From Gossypium raimondii (Eukaryota; Streptophyta; Magnoliopsida; Malvales; Malvaceae): DNA of 64,000 nucleotides. Positions 24,482 to 35,775 of this stretch are shown here, piece by piece. The first letter of the stretch is position 1, and the number at the start of each line of letters is the position of its first letter. The notes below the pieces were generated by a model. It was not told the DNA's origin. It saw only the letters and a list, made by a program, of their open reading frames with translations, and searched no databases. The stretch spans positions 62,133,980 to 62,197,979 of the forward strand of contig NC_068575.1 of assembly GCF_025698545.1 (NCBI RefSeq). The letters run 5' to 3'. The position numbers were made by a program, and so were the translations under genes.

Positions 24482-26452
24482 ATGGATCTTAATCCGAATG
24501 TTCTTTTAAATGACAACGACCATATTATAAGCAATTTGCATAAGGTAAACGAGAAATAAAATGTCTTATTTAATTTTAAATATTTTTTTAAATTATTTTT
24601 AAAATAAGAAATATATCATTATATATTTACTATAAACGCATGATTTGTCCAGAATTGTGAGTCCCCAATTGGATGATCCCAATTATTTTCCCGATCGAAG
24701 AGTTATACTGTATTTGAATGTCGCGGGTTTTGGGGTAGCCGCGTACATTAAGATATCTGAGCTACGGGCTGATTTAATATCGGTATTAGTTGAAAGATGG
24801 CGTCTGGAGACACATACGTTCCACCTCCCATGTGGGGAGGTAAATATTACACTGCAAGACGTAGCAGTCCAACTAGGGCTGTCTATAAACGGCGAAACAG
24901 TGACCGGGCTTGGAAAAATTCTCGATCCGTGGGGCACTTGCGAGCGGTTACTTGGAAGGGTGCCTCCGAATGAGGAAGGACGATTAACATATATTAAATT
25001 TACTTGGTTAAAAGAAAACTTCCAACATCTTCCGAGTAGTCCAACGCAGATTGACATTATCTACGCTGCAAGAGCATTCATTCTTCAACTAATAAGTGGG
25101 ATACTTTTGCTGGAAGTCAATCAAAATAAAGTCCCAATAATGTATCTCCCCTTATTAGAGGATCTCGAGCTTGCCGGAAGATTTAGTTGGGGCTCTGCAG
25201 TGTTGGCATGCTTATACCGTGAGCTTTATCGTCAAAAACAATGGGCGGTTGCTGCCTTATACTGCAATCTTGGGCATTATACCGAATCCATTTTTGGAAT
25301 CAGTAAGCCACTAACCGTATGTCTGGCCACTCGTTAATAGGTAAATATGAAGTTCAATTTTGTCATCTATTTTTTATTTTATACTATAATATACTGATTT
25401 TTTGCATGAGAAAAATAATTTGATAATTTTTTTTAGATGGGCAATTGTACCGGGAATCGGGCGATCGTTCACCATACCTTTTGTACCGTATGATGATAGA
25501 GACTCATTCCAGGGATGGCATAAAATACAATAATTGCACAAGAAAAAAAATAACATGTTGTCTTTATTTTACAGCTTATATGGATGTCATATAATGAGGA
25601 AGATATCGCGGCGCTCATACCATCATGGGTTATCGAGCAGCAACAGTTGTTCTTGTCAAATGTGCCGTTCATTCATTTCCATATGGTGGAGTGGCACGAT
25701 AGAGGTCTGGTTTCGAGGCAGTTCGATTGCGCACAAGCTATCACGATAGAAGTCTACGGAATGGATAAAAGGGTTCGGGTCGGGACGCTTAAATTTGGCG
25801 CAAAAACATGAACCGTATACCTTTCTGTGGAATCAGCAACATTCAAGGCACCTTCCCTTATACGTCCGAGTACGCAGCATGGTATATGGCACACGAGAAA
25901 CTCTTTATATTCCAAGGTCAGTACATGCTGATCGAAAGAGTCGCACAATCTAAATATTTTCGATGGCAACCAAGGAATGCACAACCACGCAGTAACCAGG
26001 TTCCACCATTTCGGGAACTCGAGTCCGATACTACCTTCAACCCCGATCTCGAGGCCCGATATGAAGCATCCTGCTCATCATCACACAACATGAATCCGGA
26101 TCTGCTGCATGAAATTCCTCTATCGTTCGAAGATGTTTTTGGTGACGACCTCGAGCCTTAACATTCGACACGATCCGGATCATCCTCATACCACCCGGAG
26201 TTCCATCCTGAAGCACGTACACCCACCACTAAGGATATTTTTCCATCGGCACCTCTGGTCACGCAATACCAATTAACTCCCGATTACAATGTATATCATT
26301 ATTCTACCTTTCTAAGTACACCGAATGGGACACCGGATGCCGAACCGAGCAATTATGAAACGCCTTAGCAAGGTGCACGACATCGCCGACGGAGGCATCC
26401 AGACCGTTACACACTAGCGCCGGGGACGTCCCCAGGATCGCGACAATTATAA
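24482..26452 (+). pseudogene. Plant mobile domain (PMD, MAIN-like) gene carried by the MULE, decayed
   Basis: A possible first exon is 24482-24544 (MDLNPNVLLNDNDHIISNLH) followed by GTAAAC. The main exon (open at about 24645-25337, no ATG of its own) has PMD hallmarks: VERWRLETHTFHLPCGE, TLQDVAVQLGL, TWLKENF, AARAFILQLI and the SWGSAVLACLYRELYR block. Later pieces are WAIVPGIGRSF (25437), LIWMSYNEEDIAALIPSW (about 25576), HEPYTFLWNQQHS (about 25805), EYAAWYMAHEKLFIF (about 25867) and a low-complexity tail to TAA near 26452. A frameshift near 25840-25870 and in-frame stops (26159, 26366) break it. Annotation pipelines often name such ORFs 'serine/threonine phosphatase 7 long form homolog'. Host PMD proteins (MAIN, MAIL1) act in silencing and genome maintenance; the role in MULEs is unknown. 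Confidence 0.85.
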
Positions 26453-27007
26453 TTTTGTTCTGTTAATTTTTACTTTATTTTAAAATTATTCTGTAAATAT
26501 TTATTTTATTTTTTATTTTTTAATGTTAATTTAATTTCTCTAAAATAATTATTTATTTGAATAGATGACTTCGTAATATTTAAAAAATAATAATTCAAAT
26601 AAGTAAGACTACACGAAAAATTAAATTTACATACGATAAAATACAATCATTCTACAATATTAATGCAAAAATATAAATTTCAAACAAAAATAATATGCAC
26701 TATATTAAATTTAAACACCCAATGAACTACAAACAGATTGGTAAAATTAATACACGAAAATTTAATTTTAAACTTTATATATTACAGATTAAATTAAATT
26801 TACATATAAAAATACAAACATTCTAAGAAATTATTACGAAAATATAAAATGAAACCATAAATCCTAAACAACTATATTTAATTTACATATAAAAAATACA
26901 AACATTCTTCAAAAATAATACAATTATTTTGAATATTAGTTTCTTCACAATTAATCGTCTTCTGCTTGAATCAGGTCTACGTTACATCGGTACTAGTTTC
27001 TTCACAA
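26453..27007. other. AT-rich spacer of the MULE
   Basis: No coding sequence. A 28-bp direct repeat (TAGTTTCTTCACAATTAATC, then GTCTTCTG) occurs at 26937-26964 and 26994-27021. Repeated phrases 'AAATTTACATA-AAAATACAA-CATTCT' recur between 26620 and 26920. Confidence 0.6.
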
Positions 27008-27290
27008 TTAATCGTCTTCTGATGTAGACCTTTTCTTCTTCCATTGTCCCATGAGATACCTTTACATGGAGACTCTACCAACCAGTTCCAACCACAACCT
27101 AGTTGCAGAATAAACACTATTGCACCATAGATAATGTTCATCTACGTTGGACAACTCGATTAGCCATCTATGGTGCAAATAATCATCCAACCCGTAATGA
27201 CATAACCTTTAGGGTGGACATGACAGTATATAATTCAACTCCATTAAAATATGACAATATATAATTCAACCCCGAAATTCGGTTGTACAC
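27008..27290 (-). pseudogene. Unrecognised minus-strand coding-like remnant in the MULE
   Basis: Read on the minus strand from 27290, a frame gives VYNRISGLNYILSYFNGV and VMSTLKVMSLRV. After a one-base shift it gives DDYLHHRWLIELSNVDEHYL and WCNSVYSATRLWLELVGRV, then a stop and WKKKRSTSEDD to a TAA at 27010-27008. The amino-acid texture (Trp, Cys and His spread, basic tail) looks protein-like rather than random AT-rich sequence, but I do not recognise the family. It may be a third MULE gene transcribed towards the PMD gene. Confidence 0.35.
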
Positions 27291-27395
27291 TACGAAAATC
27301 TCCATATTCAATCCACTCCAAAAAAACTCATTTGATGATATACTACAAGACACTCACATTTTGATGGCTCTCTCAAAATTATTTTTTTTCGTATA

Positions 27396-27650
27396 TTGGT
27401 GCTGGTCATTGACAGGCCAACACTTAAATTTTTTTTCGTATTGTTGGTGCCGGCCATTGATGAATAATGTACCCAAATTTTTTTTCAGATATCTTGGTGC
27501 GCCATTGACAAGGCAAACCAAAATTTTTTTAGATATCTTGGTCTTTGCCATTGACAAGCCAAAGACCCAAAATTTTTTAAAATTTTTATATACCAGTGTA
27601 ATACGATTTAAAAAAAAACACACTGGTGCCGGTCATTTTTATAGATATCA
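27396..27650 (-). repeat. Right subterminal repeat array of the MULE
   Basis: Five units at about 45-85-bp spacing, near 27396, 27446, 27497, 27540 and 27625 (for example GGTGCTGGTCATTGACAGG, GGTCTTTGCCATTGACAAG). They are the inverse complement of the left array: CCATTGACAGG here, CCTGTCAATGG there. Confidence 0.82.
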
Positions 27651-27681
27651 AATTTTTTTTGGTTAGTTTGGTAAAATAGCC
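27632..27681 (-). repeat. Right terminal inverted repeat of the MULE
   Basis: Ends GGTAAAATAGCC, the inverse complement of the left end; followed directly by the duplication CAATTTCAA. Confidence 0.85.
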
Positions 27682-27690
27682 CAATTTCAA
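27682..27690. repeat. Right target-site duplication of the MULE
   Basis: CAATTTCAA, identical to 17580-17588. Confidence 0.9.
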
Positions 27691-28339
27691 CCTACAATAT
27701 TTATAATTTTGTCAATTCTTTCTTTTTTTGAGTTATTTTTATCATTGATATTTTACAAAAGAGAGTTAAATAATTTCTTAACAAAATACTAAATAAAATA
27801 TTAAATTTTTAACAATATTAATGTGGCAACTCCTATGGTGGTTTACATATACTTTCATATTGACATGATATTATTTGTCTTATATGCACGCCAATGAATA
27901 ATTTAAAATTATAAAATATTCTAATTCAAAATTTAAAAAATAGCATCAAATACATGTGGATTATCATGCGAGTTACCATATTTAAAAATTAACTATTTAG
28001 TTAATCTTTTGTTAAAAAAATAGTTCAGCTCTTTTTGAAAATTTAATTCGATTTTTTAAAAGTTGACAATCAAATTTAGCTAAAAGAATAATTATCAATT
28101 TGATAAAAATATTTAATTATTAAAAATTAAATTTGATATTATACAAAACTAAAATTACCTTTCTTTTTTCTCGTATAACAAAGATAATGATACTTGACAG
28201 AGATTTTAAATATATATTAAGAATATTCAAATATTAAATCTTACGTTTTAACTACCTCTACAAGCTTTGAATAATTAACTCAATTGTTAATTCAATTCTA
28301 ACTAACCAATTATACCAAAATAAATACTGAGTAAAACCT

Positions 28340-28565
28340 ATATATTTAATTCTAGAAATTATTTTAAGAGAGCTGAAATTAAATTATAAAATTTTGAGAT
28401 GTTAAAATCGTGTATTAATTTATGTTTTCATCATTTTAAGGAATAAACAAATTTTTTAGAATTAAAGTGCAATTTTGTCTTATATTAATTTATAATCTAA
28501 TCAATTTGTGAAACAATTGAATTATAATTTTTTCATATTTTAAGTTCACCCTCGGATTCACTTCT
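28340..28565. repeat. Interspersed repeat related to 6928-7310
   Basis: Shares GAGCTGAAATTAAATTATAA, AATTAAAGTGCAATTTTGTC and TTCACCCTCGGATTCAC with the copies at 6928 and 58700. Eroded. Confidence 0.5.
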
Positions 28566-28622
28566 CTAATAAATCTTAAAAGTATTAAAATGTTACAACT
28601 TTTATTAAAAAAAACTTTTAAA

Positions 28623-28977
28623 GGATAAAAGTACCATGGAGACCTTGTATTAATAATTAGATTGCAATTTTCTCCTTCTATTTAAAAAAGCAAATTAGTC
28701 CTTATACATTATATTAAAGAACAAATGATCATTATATTAAAATTTTCATCTATTTTTATTGTTAAAAACTTGTCATTGTACGTTAGCATGCCACATATAA
28801 CTGTTTATATTTTCCGTTAATTATGCTAGTATTTAATAATAAAAATTACGAAACTTTTAATGAAAATGACTAATTTAGTCTTTCATCTAATATACAAAGA
28901 CTAATTTATATATTTATAAGTAAGAGAGATAAAATACGATTTTACCCAAATATGGAGACATTCTTAATAATTTTACC
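28623..28977. mobile_element. MITE, GTAAAAGTATC family (355 bp)
   Basis: Starts GGATAAAAGTACCATGGAG and ends TTAATAATTTTACC; internal palindrome with GTTAAAAACTTGTCATTGTA. Flanks are too eroded to give a clear target duplication. Confidence 0.75.
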
Positions 28978-29942
28978 TTCAAAAACATATTTATAAACAA
29001 ATTCATCGACTCAAATTCTCAACATTGACAAGGTCCGCATTTGGTCTAAAACCACTATACATCACCTCCCATGACCATCCATGGTTTTCTAGTATGGGGA
29101 TGTCAACAATGATAAATTACTCTACTCTTAACTAACATGCTATTATTTTATTTGCCTATTCCCTTAATTAAAATATTAATAATGCATAAAATAAATTTGA
29201 CCAACTGTTGTATCTAAAAATAAAATAAAAGTTTGACCATAGAACGGATCCAACTAGCGAACCCCACCCGTGTGAACCCACAGGAAAAATAAAAAAGCGA
29301 CTTTTTGTCTCGTGATGAAGGCATCCCAACCGGAAATGGTTTCACGTTCCGAAATTAGACTAAATAAATATATTATTACATTCTGCACTTATGTAATATC
29401 TTTATAAAATATATCTAAATTTAAAACTTATTATATTTACGCATTTTTTTAACTTTTACATATAAATATAATGATAATATTTGTTTCTTTTATAATAATA
29501 ATTCTAAACCAAAATATTTTTAGAAAATATCAACTTCCTTTCAGCAAGTTACTGTTTTTTAAATAATAAATTGTTCATATTTTTCTATCAATAATAATAA
29601 TTTTATAGAAATTCAAAAGATAGTGTAAAATTTTCGGATATATCATTTTATTTTCAGGAAATGATATGTTGATTCTAATTTTCTTTTCTTTTTAAAATAA
29701 AATAAAATTTCGACAACTTTATTATTATAATTACAATATTAACTTTCTTTTTTGAACGATACGATACAATATTAACTTTGGATGAATAGAATCTTTTCTA
29801 TGACATATACACGAAATTAAAGGTGTAAAATATGCTTTCTCTTCTGTATTTATGTTATTGAACAACTTAAAGAAGAGAAAATTAAGCTACCCAAAAAAAC
29901 ACACCCTACACGTTTACCGCCCAAAAAAAGGTGAAAATCAGC

Positions 29943-31163
29943 CTACCAGCCACCACCGGCGGCGGCGGAGGCGGAGCTACCGGTGCCCCAAGAGGAGAAC
30001 TTATCACCGAAGGCAGAGCTGTTTCCTAATCCACTACCAGTACTACTGCTGCTGCCACCGCCAGCATCACCTACCAGCTCTTCCAATCCCTTGAAGAGAT
30101 CGTCATCAACATGCACGTCGGGGATCAGAAGATCATCTTCGTAATCGTTTACCGCTTCCGGTGACATTTCAGGAGCGATGTTGTCAGTGCTCTCGTCATC
30201 GTCATCTCCATTATCGCCTGCGTTGTTGTTCACGTCGGCTGCTGTGCCTCCAGGAGCTGAAACCGTGGTCGGCGAAGTAGAGCAAGAAGCTGTGGCGGGG
30301 GCGGCGGCCCTTTGAACGGTTGATAGCTTGTTCCGAGTACTACCGGCGAGAGAATTCCGGTGAGTGGGCCTAGGGTGCGTGTGGTCACCCGTATACGTAA
30401 CGATGAAGACGTTGGGTTCCAAATTACTACGCTCCACTTGTTTCCTCGCTGAGCACCCCTTTGAGCTACTGCACCTGTAGTAATTTCTGCAAAAAAAAAA
30501 CAAATATTCATGATAAAAAAATAAAACAAAATGAAAAGTAACCAAAGATGCCATTGAAGGGTACGGAAGTTAATTAACCTTGGATACGGTGACCCTTTGA
30601 TAGGCTTTTGTCCGTATTTACGCCATGCCCACGGATCCGAAGACAAATTATCAGCTGTTACATGGCATACAGTTCTCTTCTGCTGGTTCTTCCTGCAGAA
30701 AAAAATGGAGGATTTTTAGCTAATGAACCAAAAACAAACAGGAGCCGCCGACGGGTCGTTTTTAGTTTTACCTCTTTCTTGGTTTTTTCAACTGCTGTTG
30801 TGTGTTTAATGGCTTAATAAGCTGCTGCTGCCATTGATGATATTGGCCACTAGATACTCCATTAATGGACCTCGAAGAGCTCGGATCTGTACCATGATTA
30901 GTGCTGATGACGGTGGTGGTGGGGTCGGATAACAAAGGCTCGTAAGAATCTTGTAAAGAACCACTTTTTTTAAGATTAGGAAATGTTAACGGATCATCTT
31001 CTTCCTCAAACGTCAACGAAGCTAAGCAAGCTAAAGGGTCTTCGCGCCAACTATCATTATTCCCATTCGAGAAATAGTTTCCTGATACGGCGGAGGTGGA
31101 TGTGTTGGTGGCGGACGTACAACTCCTCACCACCGCATATAGATCCCAGTCCCCTGCAGCCAT
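29943..31163 (-). CDS. WRKY22: WRKY transcription factor, group IIe (WRKY22/27/29-like), 349 aa
   Basis: Three exons on the minus strand: 31163-30772, 30692-30579, 30486-29943. The intron inside the WRKY domain falls after SPYPR, the usual position. The domain has WRKYGQK (154-160) and a C-X5-C-X23-H-X-H zinc finger (C174, C180, H204, H206), which is group [20 protein letters not shown] followed by [11 protein letters not shown], and [11 protein letters not shown] after the finger, mark subgroup IIe. A basic LKKPRKR stretch before the domain may be a nuclear signal; the C-terminal half is acidic, with [13 protein letters not shown] typical of WRKY22/27/29. Family members act in pattern-triggered immunity downstream of MAP kinases. 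The exact orthologue is uncertain. Confidence 0.92.
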
Positions 31164-31420
31164 TTTCAGTTACTCCCAAAATCAACGTAGAAAGTTTCCG
31201 AACACCGAATACAGCTGTTTATTTTGTTGAGCAAACGAGCGGAAAAGGAAACGCACAGGCACGAGAGGCGGAAAGGACTGTGGCGCTGACTTTTTTCCAG
31301 TTGTGAATGAAAAGAAAATTAACGGAGAGAAAGGAAAAGAAAAGAAAAAGCATAAAAGACTATTACAAAGAGTAAGAAGAGAGAGGAAAATGGTGGGTGG
31401 TGCACCTGACTTGCTATTTG

Positions 31421-31433
31421 TTAATTATTTATA
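31421..31433 (-). promoter_or_regulatory. Putative TATA box of the WRKY gene
   Basis: On the minus strand it reads TATAAATAATTAA, about 260 bp upstream of the ATG, followed by a CT-rich leader (31325-31395). Confidence 0.5.
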
Positions 31434-32064
31434 CATGTGAGAAAATCAAAATACGGGTATCACCGGAAAAAAATTAGAATTTTTAAATTTCACTTGATTT
31501 TATGATTTAATATTAAATTATTTTATTTAAATTATATTTAAACTCACAATTCATTTGCAATAACAAAAATATTTCAATATAAAAATAATAAATATTATAA
31601 TGAAACAAAATGATAATAAGGTTTGAATTCGATTGAACTAAACTTATAAATATCGAACATTATTTTTATTATAAAATTATTATATATTAATAAATTATAA
31701 TATAAAGTTTGAAGGTATATATTAAGTATTTAAGCGAGTTAATATTACAAGTCAATTTAATACCAATTCAATCATATAATGATGAAAATATTTTAATTTA
31801 CAAAATAAATTAAGTTGTTTTCCTATCATTTATACTATTTTATATCATATAATAAAATAAAAAAATACACATATAATTAGATTTAAACTCATACCTCTTT
31901 AAATTTTCAATATTATTTTACCTTTCAATCAAGTCTCATCTATTATTTATATAAATTTTTATATATAATTTTATTTTTAATTATATTATTCCTATGTCAT
32001 AATTTTAAATTATATATTTTTGGGGGTAATGGGTTTTAAATGTCCCTTCACTTTTGCTTTTCCG

Positions 32065-32085
32065 TTGACTTTGACAAATTGTCAA
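32065..32085. promoter_or_regulatory. W-box cluster with palindromic arrangement
   Basis: TTGAC at 32065-32069 (as TTGACT, the full W-box) and 32071-32075, and its inverse GTCAA at 32081-32085. About 900 bp upstream of the WRKY start codon, so a plausible autoregulatory or cross-regulatory site. Confidence 0.5.
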
Positions 32086-32629
32086 AAGTGGGGCCCAAAG
32101 CTAAGGCAAATGTGGCAGTGGCACTTGTAAGGACGATGCTTCCTATGCTTCCAAATTATGCTACACGCCCCGCCTTTGTTGATTTTTGTACTCGAAATCT
32201 AATTGGACATTGTGCTTCCTTTAGCCAAAAGGTATGGCAATCATCACGCGCTCTTCTCGAGCGTGTAAATCACCAGTATTGTACACCACTTGGTTATATT
32301 GTCTTCCGCATGCCTTGCAGCTGGATTACAACAGTGTCATTTCCATTTTATGTATCTTAATTCGTATTTATTGAAGGATTTTAAAAAAAATTATATATGA
32401 ATTCTTATTTTATAAATAATGCGAAATAATTTTAATTACTTACAAGTACACATGTAAAATTTTATTTTAATTTAATAAAAAAATGTTTATTTTTGTTTTA
32501 TTTTTTAAAGTAAATTATGTATTAATTAACAAAAATTAAAATAATCAAATCCAATAACTAAAAGATTTTTAAAGATGATTTTAATTTTAATCAATCAAAT
32601 TTGTATTAATACCTACAATTACTCATACC

Positions 32630-32745
32630 TCGTTTTCAACCCATGAATAGAAGAATAATGCGTTTTAGCACACTCGAACTCATGTCCTTCTACATTGGCA
32701 ACAACAATGTCCCTACCAATCGAGCTAATACTCAATAATTTATTA
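32630..32745. repeat. Dispersed repeat, copy 1
   Basis: Shares AACCCATGAATAG-AGAATAATGCG, CATGTCCT-CTACATTG and ACCAATCGAGC-A-ACTCAA with 40404-40520. Class unknown. Confidence 0.5.
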
Positions 32746-33093
32746 CATTATTTTCATATATTAATTAAACATGTTACCGGTATTTTCTTTAAATTTTGGT
32801 ATCATATTAAATTACTAAATTTACCTCCAATGACATTAAATTTACTAATATTTTTCCTGTTATGAACCTTTTGAATTTCTCTGAATATAATACATTACAT
32901 ACACGGAAAGTCAGTCATATTAATGCCAAGAATTTTCAATTAATTCTATTCTTTATTTTCCGAAATAAATAGTTCGGTAAAGAAAGAATTTATGCATGAT
33001 ACCACCAATTGAAGGAGATATACATTTTAATGCATGAATTTGAGAGAAAATAGAACAAAACATAAAGAACGAATTTATGCATGATAACCACTA

Positions 33094-35775
33094 TGTAACA
33101 CCCCAAAAGTTGCTACAGTAAAATGTGAGATATTGTCATTGGTATAATAAAATAGGAAATAATTTGACAAAAATAGAAATTTTGACTTATGTCAACAAAA
33201 TCTATTTAGGAAGTATATTACGATATATTAATTTAAGAAAGGACTAAATCAAAAAAGTGAAAAAAATTTGTGGCCCAAGAGTAAATACTCAAAATCGGAG
33301 GGGTTGAAGTGTAAATATGGAAACATTGAAGGACCAATAGTGTAAATATTTTAAGAGTGGAAGGGTCTAGAAACTAAGGAAAAATGATGAATTAGGACCA
33401 AATTGAATAAGTGGAAAAGTGTGAGGGTTAAATCACAAGTGATGATTCAATGGAGGAATTTTGAAGGATCATAAGGGGCAAAATGATTATTTAGCAAGGA
33501 AGATAATTTTGAAGAGTAATGATGATGTTGGTGATATTTAGATTAATTAAATAAATAAATATTAGGTTATTAATATTTTGATTTGACATTTAATTATATA
33601 TATTTTTATTTTATTTAGTATATAAGGAAAGAAAGATGAAGAATTCTCTTCATCTTTCCATGGTTCCAATGTGAGAAGAATAAAAGAAAGAAAAAAATTT
33701 ATTTTCTTTACAATTTGGTCATTTTACCAAAAATCCACCATTTTCACTTAGAAATCAAATGAATTTCCATAGCCATCAAGAGAGAAAAATAATAAGGAGT
33801 CTTTGGGGAGCTAGAATATCAAGTTAGATTCAAGAAAATAGAAGTTGGAGGAGATAAAAAGTCAAGTTAAAGTTTGGTTTCAAGAGAATAAGGAATGGAT
33901 GTTAAGGTTTTATGTTATTTTTAAGTTTAGTAGTGATAGAAAAGCATAAAAATGGTGTTGAAGTAAAGATTTCTCATGAGGAGATATTGTGTTTTTGACA
34001 TGCTAATGAAGAGAGAAGTTGAGTAAGTGAATCAAGTGGTAGGAGAAGAGAAAAACAAGAGATTTCGATAGAAAAGAGGAAAGTACTCATGAACTTTCTT
34101 GTTATTTAAGGATTAAAATGTGATTTTTCGTAAAGTAAGTGGTAATTAAGTAAATAATATAAATATAGTGTGAAATAATTTCTTAAGTGAAGGAGGAAAT
34201 TATAATAAAAGTATAATAGCTGGGTTATGTGTTAGCAAAAATATACAAAGTATTAGATAAGTGAAATTTTGGGAAAATGTGAAATTTTATGGAAACAATG
34301 ACTAAATTGAAAGACTTGAGAAATATATGTGGTGGAAATAATACAAGTGAAATACATAGAAATTTGATATGGAAAATGAGATAGTGAAATTAATTATGTG
34401 AATTAAGTGAGATGTGAAAGAAAATTTATTTAATAATGAATAGAGAACTTTTATGATAAAAGGTGATTAAATTGGAAATTTATAAAGGTTTACAAGAAAA
34501 TGTTGATAATAAAGTACATAGTGAAATAATAATAATATATGAATTTGTAATCCAAACTACAATTATTTCCTAAGTTGTGGAAATTAATGGTTAAATCGTA
34601 AATTTGAGAAAATTTATATTAGAAATAGAGAAGTGAAGTGCATAACACTTAGAATTAGAAACATTGATGTTGTAGTGAATTTTGGAATATTAATGACTAA
34701 TGAATTATGTTATATGTGTTATTAAAAGTAAAATACACTGCTACATGAAATTTTGTGCTAATGACTAAATTACAAAATATATCAAAGTGATATGTGAAAT
34801 TCATGATAAGGATTATTAGTGAATTATGGATGAATAATGAATTTAGAAATATATTACATGTATTAAAGATAGTGGAGATATAAGTATATGGATTATTGGT
34901 ACAAGGATTAAATTGTAAAGTATGTAAAAGCATTACGCGAAAAGTGTAAAAGTGATATGTGTGCATTATATGTAGACGAGATTAGAACTATTAGGATATT
35001 AGTGGCATGCCATTAAGGAACCTTAGCGCGCTCTCTGATTATTAGCACGTTAGTGCTCTATGATTATTAGCACATTTGTGCTCTCTGTATAGAACTTTAG
35101 TGCTATCTGCTTAATAGTGCATAATAATGCACCTCTGTATCAGTTTCGTATATCCCAAGTGTTCTGTTTAGTCTACTGGGCCTCTGCTAAAAAGGTAAAT
35201 AATTTTCGTTACAAGGTAAAAGGTTATTTCTGATTCATGTTTGAAATATTGAATTAAAAATAAATTGTGAAATAAATAGTGAGAAAATCATGAAAATTTA
35301 CACTAAATGGTGAAATATGAGACATGTATAAAAAGTTATAAGTTGATTTGAGGACTTAAGGACTAAATCATGAAGTAAGTAAAAAGTTACAAATGAATAT
35401 GATAAATAAACAAAGAAACGAGGTATCAGAAATTAAGGATTTTAATAGAATTTAAATATCATGGGTACTTACTAAGTCTTCACCGACTTAACGCATTTAT
35501 TTTCAATAAAGTGATTTTGAAGAGTCGTAGTTGAGGTCGTGGACATCCATCTCATCTCCAATAGGGTATGTTTCAAATTTTTGAATAAAATGGCATGTAC
35601 TTAGGAAGATTAAGTGTGTTCCAACTTCCAAGTAGTAGGGACTAAAATATAAGTTATGACAACTTTAATTTTTTTATGTTGAAATATATTAGTGATTAGC
35701 TAAAATCACTTTGGCGCCAAATGTAATATTCCTATATCAGGTTCCTTGGGTTGAATCGGATATAGAGGTGTTACA
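33094..35775. mobile_element. Solo LTR of a Ty3/gypsy-like retrotransposon (2682 bp)
   Basis: Starts TGTAACACCCCAAAAG and ends AGAGGTGTTACA. Flanking 5-mers CACTA (33089-33093) and AACTA (35776-35780) agree at 4 of 5. The first ~800 bp match the solo LTR at 18177 in phrase order; the 3' parts diverge. No retroviral-type coding. A TATA/poly(A)-like region and subrepeats (35022-35142) lie near the 3' end. Confidence 0.85.
35022..35142. repeat. Short hairpin subrepeats within the LTR
   Basis: Repeated GATTATTAGCAC-TT-GTGCTCT units with inverted AGCAC/GTGCT arms (AGCACGTTAGTGCT, AGCACATTTGTGCT), plus a degenerate third (TGCATAATAATGCA). Confidence 0.7.

Larger units (their letters stand above)
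17589..27681 (+). mobile_element. Mutator-like element (MULE) carrying a plant-mobile-domain gene, ~10.1 kb
   Basis: Both ends read inward as GGCTATTTTAC. The first 50 bp of the left end and of the inverted right end agree at about 43 positions. The element is flanked by a perfect 9-bp duplication CAATTTCAA (17580-17588 and 27682-27690), the hallmark of Mutator-like transposition. Inside, left to right: a subterminal repeat array split by a solo LTR (18177-20488), a decayed MuDR-type transposase, low-complexity spacer, a decayed PMD gene, AT-rich spacer with a minus-strand coding remnant, and a second array in inverted orientation. Without the LTR and its 5-bp duplication the element is about 7.8 kb. 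MULEs with PMD genes are known in plants; this copy is inactive because of stops and frameshifts. Confidence 0.92.
27691..29942. other. Intergenic, AT-rich, repeats
   Basis: No gene seen. Includes eroded dispersed repeat around 27770-28140 (also at 9490-9620 and 46120-46270), a 'GGGGCCAAAGT'-type repeat (28340-28565), a MITE (28623-28977) and the 3' flank of the WRKY gene. Confidence 0.5.
31434..33093. other. WRKY upstream region and AT-rich spacer
   Basis: 31434-32030 is extremely AT-rich. 32030-32360 is clearly less AT-rich and contains the W-box cluster (32065-32085) and an open frame (32040-32360) that resembles no family I know. 32360-33093 is AT-rich with one dispersed repeat (32630-32745). 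Confidence 0.45.

Noticed and set aside
29852..30094. Plus-strand Arg/His-rich open frame over the WRKY 3' end
   Set aside because: Antisense shadow of the Gly/Ser-rich WRKY C-terminus.
18177..35775. The two solo LTRs as the two ends of one retrotransposon
   Set aside because: They diverge strongly in their 3' parts, have different flanking 5-mers, and a WRKY gene and a full MULE part lie between them.
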